Below are positions 21,234-32,122 of a stretch of DNA of 64,000 nucleotides, in pieces. Under the pieces are notes generated by a model, which worked only from the letters and a program-made list of their open reading frames with translations, did no database searches and was not told where the DNA came from. The stretch comes from Biomphalaria glabrata. Its lineage: Eukaryota; Mollusca; Gastropoda; Planorbidae. The first letter of the stretch is position 1. Every line of letters starts with the position of its first letter. Location: the NCBI RefSeq assembly GCF_947242115.1, contig NC_074720.1:32774645-32838644 (forward strand). Direction: 5' to 3'. A program made the position numbers and the translations under genes.

Positions 21234-23885
21234 CTAAAATATTTGAAATCAAACTTTTAAAACATTTAATTAGAAAATAGGCTTTAGGATAATACTATAA
21301 CAATTTTTGATGTATGTAGCCCTTCTTAGACTTCTGATTTTCTATTATTTTTCATTCAATTTGTTCAATTTAGAACTTAGAACTGCTTTTTAAAATAGTA
21401 AATTAAGCCCATCTTTTGATTGTAGTAATGAGATGTAATAACTAATTAATATATAGATTTTGTAAATTATAACACCAGTATAAACTACTGATCTCAGAAA
21501 AGGAATTTCAACTACCTTAACTAATATCGCTGCTGGCCCAAGGATATTATAGCTCTTTGAAGAATAAACTTTATGGAGAATTAATTGCCTGATCTGGAAA
21601 CCACTGTACAGCTCATTGCCATTTTTTGACCCCCTTCAAATATGCTTAAAAAAATAATGATTTCAATGAACAATAGAAAGACAAATTAATCTAAATTAAA
21701 TCTCAATCCCCTGGTATTGTTGAAACCATATATATATTTAAAATATTTATAGAATGAACAAAAAAAGATTTAATAAACAATATGTGTTGGTGACAAAGGT
21801 TATTAAGTCTACAACTTATTCAGAATATATTTCTATCTTCAACCTTTTATGAGCTTTTTTACAGTAGACTTATAGTCAATAATAGAATATACATCCTCTG
21901 TTTGGGACCCTTCAACTCAAGAAAACATTAAGAAACTGGAACAGACACAAAATAGAGCAGTGAGATTCATAACAAACGAATATCCACATTTTACTACAGT
22001 AACACCTTTAGTAAAATCACTAAATTTAGAAAGCCATCAGGATAGAAGACTTAAAAGTAAAGAAGCAATAATACAAAAAACACTGAACCATATTCTTTAA
22101 ATACAAAAACAAAACCTAATTAAATACTAAGAAAGACACACAAATAAAGGCACATTCCTCATTCCATATGCTAGGACAAATTTGTACAAATGCTCTTTCT
22201 TCCCTAGTGCTATTAGAGCATGCCTGAGACAGCCAGGAAAACCAATAACTTGGCAGAATTTAAGTCATTGGTTAACATGCATGACTAGATTGACCTAGGA
22301 ACACGCTTAGGATGTAATCATCTTCTTTTCTGAACAAACTTCTGTATTTTATAAGATAAGATGACTAAAGTTAAAATATTTGAGAAATTATTCTAAAATG
22401 GTAGTAATATAAACCTAAAATATTTATGGCTCATCAGCTTATTGGGAACTTGTCTGCCACACTCTGGACATACAATGGCAAGACAAAGTAAAAGAAGTTT
22501 AAAATGAACAGTTTGCTTGCCATTCTCAAAGATCTCCCTGGCGTGAGCAGAATACCCACATTTATGCTGTATCATGGTGAAATGGCAAAAGGAAACAGCA
22601 AACTCATTGACCACTTTCATATTTATTGAGATTTTGTTTAAGAGATTTAGAGGCAAATAACATTATCAGCATCTAGGAATATTTAGAATAATATTGTTCT
22701 GAATTCCTTGCTATTAACAGAGATGGCACTGAGATAAGAAGTTCTCAGAAAAATAGTACTGGTAGTTAAGTTACATACATTGAGAGTTTAAAAAATGCAG
22801 GTATTAAATTATGTTGCCTCTGTAAACAGACTGAGTACTTATGTAAATAGGCTACAGTTTATAAGTTTAAAAAAATGTAAGCCGGATGCAAGGTTCGGAC
22901 TATCAGAGAAGATATATAATTTTTAATATGGTCTCTAAAGAGACTGAGTCTAAAGACAATACAAATTCAAGTCAAACTGCTAAACATTATTCTACAAAAT
23001 AGATTTAAATTTAGTAGTAGATTGACTCCATCTAGTAAAACATCATTAATGATAAAATCTATCTGGACAGTGAGCATAATTAGATAATTGTTCATAATAT
23101 AATTAAAACAATAGATATATATCTAGATCTAGAAACTAGATTTATGATCTAGAATCTAGACTAGATCTATCTACAATAATATAGAAAAGAAAAAAAAAAG
23201 TGTCAATGTCTGAAATGACGGAATGTCTGTGATAAAGACGATTAGGTTAAGACTATTAAGAGTTTCGACATACAGTCAATGCTATTAATTTTGTTCTTTC
23301 TAAATTTACATTCAGGACTATATTTGTAGACCATGTTTGATTCAATTTAAAGAACGCATACATGTTACACACATACATATTTTTTATACTAATATACTAT
23401 TAAAATTATTATTATTGTTATTCATTCAGCTACCATACCAGGCGGACAACAAATAAAAACGCTTTGTGTTATTCCGCCAACAAAAAATGTTTTAAAATGT
23501 TGTTTACATTAAAGGCTGATTACTGCATCAACAAATTATTTATTATTCAGATATTAAATACAGTTTATTTTTAAAAAAGAATATATTTAAAAAAAATAAC
23601 TATTTTTGCAGATCTAAAACGAATTATTAGTGCATGAATATATTTTTAATACTAGGTTTCTATGTTTGTCATCCAGCACAAAATTCTTTTTTTCTCAATG
23701 TATATGATAATTATACATTTTAATAAAAAATAATTTAAAACATTTCAAAATAATAATTTATATATTCCTAAATCATTGAGACTCCCTTATAGTGGAAAAT
23801 TACTTTTTTATTTTACTTATTTTTAAGCAAGCACGATTTCTATTAGTGCATTTTAATCTGCGCTGTTGTTGCAACTAAATGCTTC
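21234..23885. other. Spacer between the two divergent host genes
   Basis: Apart from the LINE remnant at 21880-22340, I see AT-rich sequence, a small CTAGATCT-rich patch at 23105-23170 and an orphan minus-strand frame at 22393-22656. That frame contains CLAIVCPECGRQVPNKL but has no recognised homologue or neighbouring splice structure. The 5' untranslated exon(s) of the AGBL2-like gene may be here but could not be identified. Confidence 0.5.
21880..22340 (+). mobile_element. LINE C-terminal remnant
   Basis: The frame reads VWDPSTQENIKKLEQTQNRA then VRFITNEYP, a sequence found after the reverse transcriptase in LINEs of the CR1/L2/RTE-like groups. After a decayed stretch comes gacaaatttgtacaaatgct and ctagtgctattagagcatg, which matches 34370-34410. 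It is old and 5'-truncated. Confidence 0.65.
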
Positions 23886-23930
23886 CGGTCTTTTTATTTT
23901 ATTCTTGGTCGTAGGCACTACAGAAAAATG
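23880..23930 (+). promoter_or_regulatory. RPL39 promoter and TOP-like start
   Basis: GCTTCCGGTCTTTTTATTTT combines an ETS-type CTTCCGG with a pyrimidine tract of the kind from which ribosomal protein mRNAs start. The tract is about 35 bases upstream of the ATG at 23928. The exact start site is inferred. Confidence 0.55.
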
Positions 23931-26900
23931 GTATGTTGTGAAATCGTTTTATATCATGGGAATTATTGCTGATCCGTTTAAATAAACAACATATATTTCA
24001 ATTTATTACATTTTGATTATTTAAAAAAATTAATATGTGTAAACCATTCATCTTCTTATATTATAAACGTCAATTAGATTTCGAACTGAAAGTAGACTTG
24101 TGTTTACATTTTTTACTAAAAATTTGATACCGTAATGTCTGTCAGTGTGCTATTCGTTGAACTTGGAGATCTAGATTTCTAATTTGAACTCATATTAGTT
24201 CGATATATGTAAAACAGAAATCATGCTTATTCGTTAATAACTTGATGTATTGATCCATAAGACTTATGATAAGACTATACTATGATAGTATGATAAGACA
24301 AATGCCTTAAGTTTAAGTAAGAAGTTTAAGAAATTTAGTTCAATGTACTATGTAAGGAGATGAAATAAAAAATTAATCTTTGAAAAAACCATTTTTCGTT
24401 AGTACATCATTAAAATACTTTGAAAGAACTTTCCAATGGTGTTTAAATTATGACTATCAATAGTATCATGTATGTTTAATAGTTAGAAAGTTATATTTTT
24501 TTTTTGTCTCGTTTTGGCTTAACATTGGTTGACATGGTCGTCATGGAACAAGTAAAAGTAAAATGTCATCATGAGAGCGTCTCGCTCGCTAAACCATCGA
24601 TAACACAAGTTAAAAACTTCTCACATTTCATTCATAAGTGTTGCAAATTTGCAAGTGAAGCCAATGCCAAAAAAAGTCGAAAATGCAATCTCAACATTAT
24701 CAGTCATTTTTTACTTCTGCACTTCCGGGTTTTTTCGCCTAACTATTCAATGTTGAATGTAAAGTTTATGGATGTGAAATAAAAAAAATTATCTTTGAAA
24801 AAACAATTTTTCGATAGTACATCATTAAAATACTTTGAAAGAACTTTCCAATGGTGTATAAATTATGAATGTAAGTTAAACAGTTAGACAGTTGTTTTGT
24901 TTTTTTTTGCATTTTGACCCAACATTGGTTGACATGGAACAATGAAGATGAGAGGGTCTAGCTGGCTCAGCCGGCGAGACACACACCCCACTCAAAAAGT
25001 TAATACAGACCTACCTAACATGGCATTATGCACAATTTTTTAAATTATGTTCAATTGTGGAATAAGGAAATGATTGATTTAGAGCAGTTGTTCCCAAACT
25101 TTTTTGTCTCGTAGACCCTTGCCATGTTTTTAATTTTTCAGTAGACCCCCCAGCATTTTTTTGAAAATTCATTAACTTCAGATGTGCTTTTCTCACTGAT
25201 TACTATGCGATATATATTTATTGATGACATTCAAAGCAAAATAAAATTTAATTAGGTACTTTGATAAAAATTTCAGACTCAATATATTGTATTGAAACTA
25301 ATATAGTTAGTTAGAGCTTTTGGAACCGAGTTTATTGATACCTAATTTATGTTTCTAAGTTGATTAGAACAGAAGTTATAGCAATTTTAGTGGCGAAAAT
25401 TTTGCCTATATTATTTTTTTTTAATTGTGACCGAAAAAGGAAAATTTCACATTAAAAATGCTGTAACTTATTTACTATTTGAGTTATTTGCATGTAATTT
25501 TCACCAGAAATACATGATTATGTCCTGATATTTATTTCAATTTCAAACAAGTGGTAGACTGTGACATAATGTTCTTATTCGTTTTTAAAGTGAGGTTACT
25601 TGTAAAAAAAGAAACGGTCGACAAGAAGTACTTTTTCACATTTAGAAGACTCTAACTTTTAAACCTTAAGAGATAATTGAATACAATTTTAAACAGAGAT
25701 GCTTTATTATCTGTTGATACTTATTTTACTTTTAAATTATAGATAGAAGTCCAAGAAAATATTTTACACTTTATGATGTGACACAACATGTAAAAAAAAA
25801 ATGACAGAAAAAGTACTTTTTTTTTCATTAATAGGCTGTATTTTGTTAACTTTCAGAGCTATATAAATAAAATTTTCAACACAAATGCATGAAATTAATT
25901 GTGTTGTTCCTTTTATTATTTTGAAACCTGAGATTTGTGTTAACACAAAACTTTTTTTGTTATAGATCTGTGGCGTCAGTAAGTAAATGTAATACGTCAC
26001 CAGGTCGAAAATAATTTTCCAATATATGATTTTTTTTGCTTGCGCCCAATGATGGTGTCAGAATATGTAAAAGTATTTATAACATCCCTGTCTGTTGCTG
26101 TCACATTAGTGTGTATGACAATCATGTCACATCGCAGCCTCCTTTAGTTATGCCCATCGCCAATGATGTTCTCTGTGGAGAAAAAAAAATAAAGCTCTTA
26201 GTCATGATTGAAGCTTCATTTAACACCATATCAACATAAATGTCATAAACAACTTTAATTTTAAAAGAATATTTTTAGGACTTGATCCTGTATAAAAATC
26301 TATGTTATGTCTCTGTATCTAGCAAAGAAATCTTATCTAGAATTTACTTATTTAGATTTGATTGATCAGTGATCTCTCATTGATTTGATCTAACTCTAGA
26401 TCTAGAATCTAGTAATGAATACTATTGACTTTTTATTTGTCTACTCATCTAGATTTGCTTAGAATCACTATATTTACTTAGTATTATATATTAAAAGTGA
26501 AATAATTTAATTAAAATTCATAGATCTAGATAGATTGTGGAAAACAATTACGATAATGCAACTAGATCAAGATTTATAATTATTTTTTAATTATCTGCCA
26601 TTATCGCGACAAATATTATTATTATTTTTTTTTAAATCCTTTCAAAACTTAAGTAGTGAGTAAATATCATTATAAAGATATTATTTATGAAGTTTTAAAT
26701 CATCGATGATCAAAGAAAATGAAGGATTATGATGGATTTCAAAAGGGAATGTGAAATACAAAAAGGATGCAGCCATTGATAAACATAGTATCTATCACTT
26801 CCTGTCTAGTAATGGCGGCCGGTTTCACTTTAAAAAATTAGACCTAGCCCAGTCCGTTGGCATTTGCCACTAAACAGGAGCACTTATTGCAATAAACTTT

Positions 26901-29900
26901 ATTAAACTAATTAGATTTAATATTAAACTAACCCAAATAACTAAATTTAAATGTAGAATGAGCTTAATAAAAAAGAATTTGGTGGTCAACTTACCAGTAT
27001 GCTCAACACGATGGATCTCCATGAAAACAATAGAATTTATGGCGATGTAGATCTAAAGAATTAATAAATATCCTGTCCTTGCGCGATAAAAAAGCTTTGA
27101 TTATCCTTTTGAGCATGGATTTTGAAAACAATATCAGAATGGAACACAATGCCTATTGTCCTGGGCTTATATACTGACGCCGGTAAACTACCAGTTCCGG
27201 AAACCAAAAAAAATCTAGCACAACCGGAAAATCAAAGTACCTAATTTAATATGCATTACAAGAATTAACAAAACAACAACAAAAAAAACACCTATTGGTG
27301 GGCAGCTTTGATAATAAAATGTCAATCTTGGGCTTCAATTTAGTCCGGGCTAACATTCTATCTTCTCGATTAGATGATGTCTGACTGATTTAAATTTGGA
27401 AAGTAAGAAAATTTCTCATTGTCATTGTATGCTTCATGCTTTCGTGTTGATCAAATTTAGGTTATCACATTGTAGCTGCAAGTTAACCTCATTCAATTTA
27501 TGAAACAAGTTTGTGAAATAGACTATGTCCGATTCCCGTTTAATTTCTTTAAAATAGGATCTTAGCAACCAAGAACTCAAAAAAAAATAGTGTCAAAGAT
27601 AAGCCTTTCGAAAACTATCATACTTCAGTGTGAAGGAGCAATTGATCAAAATTTCAGGCAAAAAGCAATTCTTTATGAATTTCTTGATTCATAACAAAAA
27701 TATAATAATACCACTACATTATCAAGCAAGGTTAACTAGTCCAGCTTTTAAAAAAAGTAAATCGTAATAACACGGTAACCATTCATTGTCCAAAACTCAT
27801 TACACCTTTGAACTGTATTGTTGCTTAGAGGAATTTTTAATGATATCAGATATAGGATTGTGTAAAACAGATTGTAAAACCTCTTCAATGGTTGGCGAAG
27901 TCAATATTTTGCTTATAGTGTGCAGTTTTTTAAAGTTTGATATAAGCCTAAGTAAATATATTGTAAGACGCTCACAAACCTATTCTCTTCTATGATGGTT
28001 AATCAACATTTCTCTACTGTGGCTTAATTCTGAATTTAAAAGTTTTCAAAAGTATTTCAAATCTTAATCTATTTTATTTCATGTTGACTTTTCTCGATGT
28101 TCCAGCTTCGATGGTTTCATAGCAACATATCTTCAAACTTTGTTACATAAAAATAAAGAACAAATGCAATAGTTGTTCAACAATGAAAGAACGAAGCCAA
28201 ATTTTTAATAACCAACAATTTACGGTCAACATTTTATTTTATAGACTCGGCCATGTAAATTATTACTTTCATGTAGACACAATTAAGGTATTTAAAATAA
28301 TACGTTAAAATTTTTAAATAAAAAAAAATCATTCCACTAAAAGGTTTGAAATTCAAAGGATTAAATAAGGTACAAATCATGTGTGAACGAGTCAATTTCA
28401 TGAATGGTCATGCTTCAATAAGATCCGCCTTCGTAGACCCCGTTAACAGGCATAGACCCCCAATTTATTTTTTCACTTCCGTAGACCACTTGGAAGTTCT
28501 CGTAGACCCCTGGGGGTCTATATAGACCACTTAGGGAATCACTGATTTAGAGCTATATATTTTTGTATTGGGTAGTGTAGTCTGGTTATTTTTATTTTCT
28601 GACACTGATTTCTTTTGTAACTTATTTTTTCAGGGTGCCCACAAAACTTTCCGTATCAAAACCAAGTTGGCACGTAAAATGAAACAGAACAGACCTATTC
28701 CTCAGTGGGTCAGAATGAAGACTGGAAATACAATTAGGTAGGCTCTTTTTACATGGGATGTACTCATCCACTGCTTAGCTTTTAACAATTCTCGTTTGGA
28801 AGTTGTTGATTAATCATTTAATTTTACAAGTTATATTGTACTTTTTTTTTTAATTGGCTCTATGAATTATAAGTTGGAGAGGTGGACAAACTAGAAAGCT
28901 TGCACTTTTATATTATTTAGACAAGCTAGGTGATGGGGATAGCCATAATTTTTTTTTTTTTGGTAGACCAAACTTGTCGTGTTATAAGTTACAGGAAAAA
29001 AATGATCTACCCACTTTCTTGGAATTTTCTACATAGTTAACTTGTTCAGTTTCAATACTTTCTTTTTTAAATCTCCTTAGCATTGTGGGTTTTGGGGGGG
29101 GGGGCATTTACATCAAAGTTGTAGCATATTGAAACTTACTCCAGCCAGTCCAGCTCTAATTAAAGTATAAGAGATCATTTTACCATTCCTCTCTTCAAGT
29201 CAGATCTTGGTGGAATGTGATCTCAAAACGGCTTAACATATTTCCCACAAATTTAACAGTTGATGAATATCGATTAAAAAGAAAAGCAGACCTGCCTACC
29301 GTTACGCAAAATCTCCCAAAAATGACCGTCAGTATGCAAATACGCATTGAACCCGTCGCGTTACGCATTTCGTATCCTTTGGTTTTTTTTCTCTCTTGAC
29401 TAGCTTACGAGCGGTCACGGAGGTCACGCTAAGCCGTCCTGTTGGGGGGGGCAGAAGAGGTGGGGGAACACATTGTGTCCAGATCTATACGTTCTTACGT
29501 TGGTTGGTTCTTAAAAGCAATTAGATTTAGTCTAGAAATGAAGAACGCGAGAGTGAGGGAGTGGCGGGTTGGTACCAGGTTGGTACCGTCAGTTAGCTGA
29601 TACACCAACGTGACTTTTTTTTTTTTTTTTTTGTAAGTTCATTATAGATCTAGTAGAAATTAATTATGATGAATCCCTGATTGTCGTATTCATTTGTATA
29701 GAAAAAAATATCGAAGTGCTATCGATTCAAAACACATTGAGTGACATTGTAGATATCTAGTCTAGATCTAGATCTGGATTCTAGATCTAGAATCTAGATA
29801 ACTTGTTATACAGGAGTAGATCTAGCAAGTCTAGCTAGTCATTACGTTATGTCATGATTCTCTACATTACTCTACATTGTAGACTACAATCTAGATCCAA

Positions 29901-31160
29901 TTTAGTTGTAGTATGATTTAGATTGACTAGATCTAGATCGATAACATCTACTAAACCATCTAGTCTAGATCTAGACTAGATTCTTAGTCTTAGTATAGAA
30001 AAGATCAAGGATGAAGGTAGGCCTACGAAAGTTTGGAGTAGACCTACATTTGTAGCGGATCCACGGCATCGGTAACACTCTTGAGCCCAGGTCTAGAGTA
30101 GATTATATTCATTATATAGATTATAGACATAGATCCAGATCTAGTCTAGATATCATCTCTATTGTCGTATTGATTTAGATTGTAGATATAGATCTAATCA
30201 TGACATCTAGATCCAATATTATATATACACACACACACTCACATATATATATATATGACAAAATAGTGGATCGCGTAAGTCACAGTAAGTGTTACGCATT
30301 CAGGTGCCAAAATACGCATTTTGACCATCAGCGTTACGCATTTGGACTTTTTTTGGTAGGCAGGTCTGGAAAAGGAATTACTAGTTCCTTGGCCACATTG
30401 GGCAAACTCTAGTTTGGCAGTTATAATTTTTCAAAGATTTAAAAAAAAAAAAAGGAAATTTGGCTAGATAGAAAACTAGATCTAGATCCAACTAAGGATT
30501 TGAAAGGACTGCTGCTTTAGTGAATTTCTTAATGTAAGGCTTCATTGATACGAGAGCTTAGTAAATTTGTGTTCATGAAAATTGTGCACAATGTCATCTT
30601 ATTTTATTTTTTTTAAGTTGTATAATGCAAGTACCGGTATTGTTTTTTTAGTAATAGCTAACACTATAATGTACTGGAAAAGGTAATTTTATGTCTCGTC
30701 ATCATGGCCCAATTATGAAGTACATGTAGAAAACTTTCATTTCAATTGACTTTTATATTTATATACTACACCATGGAGAGTGAATGTTTATTTATTGTAA
30801 TGGCTTTTTAATGTGCAAAGTTTTAAGTATGAACATTTTTATAAAACAGTTTCAGTGAGAATTCATCAATGACCTGGTTAAAGGAAATTATTTTGAAATA
30901 CAAAAAAAAAAACAGATTATTAAGACAAACCCCCTTCCCAACGGAATTTATTCAAATATTTTAAGGTGGTTTTAGGTTGCCAATTTTAAGCTTAATTTCT
31001 GGCTCTTGAAATGCCCATATAGGGTGTAGCTTAGGTTCAGTTGAAACAGTGTTTCTTTTATTTTGTTATAATTTTAGTAGCATGTTTAAAAACTTTTTTT
31101 TCTCTTCCTAGGTACAATGCTAAAAGGCGCCACTGGAGACGTACAAAGCTCAAGATGTAA
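23928..31160 (+). CDS. RPL39: 60S ribosomal protein L39 (eL39)
   Basis: Exons: 23928-23930 (ATG only), 28634-28737 and 31112-31160, total 51 codons plus stop, the normal length of eL39. The product reads [51 protein letters not shown]. It is a small basic protein that lines the ribosomal exit tunnel. Splice borders are ATG/GTATGT, TTTTTTCAG/GGTGCC, ATTAG/GTAGGC and CTTCCTAG/GTACAA. The gene is head-to-head with the AGBL2-like gene. Intron 1 (4.7 kb) contains a hAT copy and intron 2 (2.4 kb) another inverted-repeat element. No break in the coding sequence. Confidence 0.97.
24357..25000. repeat. Diverged tandem duplication of about 420 bp
   Basis: The block tttgaaaaaaccatttttcg, tacatcattaaaatactttg, aaagaactttccaatggtgt and acattggttgacatgg occurs at 24380-24540 and again at 24795-24935, followed in both by a GAGNGTCTNGCT-type stretch. 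It is in RPL39 intron 1. Confidence 0.8.
26796..26820. promoter_or_regulatory. ETS- and YY1-like motif pair
   Basis: CACTTCCTG (ETS-like) at 26796-26804 is followed by AATGGCGGCC (YY1-like) at 26811-26820. The pairing resembles metazoan core promoters, but no exon is evident beside it. Confidence 0.3.
26995..27174 (-). promoter_or_regulatory. Candidate TATA promoter and first exon
   Basis: On the minus strand TATATAAG (27174-27167) is followed by about 140 bases and ATGGAGATCCATCGTGTTG at 27022, ending at a strong donor CTG/GTAAGT at 26995. CCGGAA motifs lie just upstream (27197-27230). Spliced to the AGBL2-like exon at 21233, it would make a 19-codon upstream frame whose TGA overlaps the ATGATG start. 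It lies within the nested insertion, so it may instead be that element's own promoter. Confidence 0.3.
29287..30368. mobile_element. 1.08 kb inverted-repeat element in RPL39 intron 2
   Basis: The left end CAGACCTGCCTACC is inverted exactly at the right end (GGTAGGCAGGTCTG). Near each end there are three TACGCA-type motifs (29302, 29340 and 29360; 30292, 30313 and 30335). The flanking 6 bases are gaaaag on both sides. The interior has no transposase and includes a CTAGATCT-rich field (29750-30200) and a short TA/CA microsatellite. The superfamily is not recognised. Confidence 0.7.
29750..30200. repeat. CTAGATCTAG-rich low-complexity field
   Basis: Dense overlapping TCTAGATCTAGA-like palindromes with irregular spacing, repeated more weakly at 23105-23170 and strongly at 60240-61510. 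This is not a regular tandem array. Confidence 0.8.
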
Positions 31161-31224
31161 AAGCTGTCTTTTTTGTGTCTACTTGTGTTTGTGCTGCTGG
31201 TGTTGAAAAGCCATTCATCTGTCA

Positions 31225-31230
31225 AATAAA
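31225..31230 (+). terminator. RPL39 polyadenylation signal
   Basis: AATAAA 65 bases after the RPL39 stop codon, followed within 30 bases by a T-rich tract. Confidence 0.75.
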
Positions 31231-31718
31231 ATGCCTATAATTATTATCAGTGTTTTTTTTTTTATATATATATATATACATATGGTACATGTGTGTGTGT
31301 ATATATATATTTATATTTGGTTATTTTTATTTGTGTCTATTGTTATATACTGGGTATGGATCAGTAGAGTAGAATGTGAGGACTTTCTGTTTGTAGCATA
31401 ACTTGAATTCAAATGTTACCTATATTCTATCTATATGGCTACCTACTTCAGGTTTTCTTTTTGGAATGTGATAATGTATGTTTTCTCTGGCAACCTATAT
31501 ATATATAGTATTTATATTACAAAATCTGTATAGTCTCTATATGGTGTTAGAATGTTTCAATTGTGTAACTAAATTAGGGCTCGATAGCTGAGTGGTTAAG
31601 CACTAGGCTTACGAACCTGTGGTTCTGTGTTTGATGATTGCATAATATATAGAACAATTAAAAACAACACAAGATACAGAAATAGCATCTTTCCACCCAG
31701 AAAAATGTCAGTTGCTGG
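31231..31718. other. RPL39 3' flank
   Basis: TA and GT dinucleotide runs at 31262-31310 and a SINE head fragment at 31576-31640 (gctcgatagctgagtggtta, B box replaced by ggttctgtgtt). No gene is seen. Confidence 0.6.
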
Positions 31719-32122
31719 TACCGTGAAATGGGGTGACTTTGCCTACTCTATACCGGTACTTAAAATGTGAAAAGTTTCTATAATGATTTTCTAGAGTAGT
31801 TTCCCTTCTGTTTTTATATGTATATGAAAGAATATAGGTTAGTGCTTAGTAAACACACTTCCTTTTTCCTGTAGAAAGCTAAACAAGCCTTACACACGTT
31901 TTGAAACCAAAGGTTTTCAGGACCAACATTTTCAGCTATTTTTGGTGAGTTAGAACTTTAGTTTGGATCTAATTTAATAATTACATGTATTTTTTTTAAT
32001 AGTAAATTGGTTTATAATTATGTGGGTAAACTTTAATTAAACAATTTCTTAATAGATTTTATGCTTAAGGCAGTGGCAAAGTCACCCCCTGATATGTGGT
32101 TGTTTTTTTTCTTCAGATAATC

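Larger units (their letters stand above)
25254..27242. mobile_element. Inverted-repeat-bounded insertion nested in the hAT copy
   Basis: The segment starts with AGGTACTTTGAT and ends with ATCAAAGTACCT, a perfect 12-bp inverted repeat. It is flanked by aatttaatt and aatttaata, a 9-bp duplication with one mismatch. The other hAT copy (37941-41311) lacks it at the equivalent place. No transposase frame is visible, so this is either a non-autonomous element or a captured fragment. Promoter-like signals lie inside (see 26796-26820 and 26995-27174). The superfamily is not assigned; a 9-bp duplication would suit a Mutator-like element and an 8-bp one a hAT. Confidence 0.6.
25085..28544. mobile_element. 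Decayed hAT transposon in RPL39 intron 1 (interrupted)
   Basis: The left end cagttgttcccaaactttt and right end ttagggaatcactg are inverted. The flanks 25077-25084 and 28545-28552 are both atttagag, a perfect 8-bp target duplication. Terminal sequence (gtagaccc repeats) and inner blocks match the better hAT copy at 37941-41311. Minus-strand transposase remnants span about 27296-28270, with the middle deleted relative to the other copy. A 1.99 kb foreign segment (25254-27242) interrupts its left part. Confidence 0.9.

Noticed and set aside
23931-31111. snoRNA inside RPL39 introns
   Set aside because: Expected from vertebrates, but I could not fold a convincing H/ACA pair with ANANNA and ACA boxes by eye.
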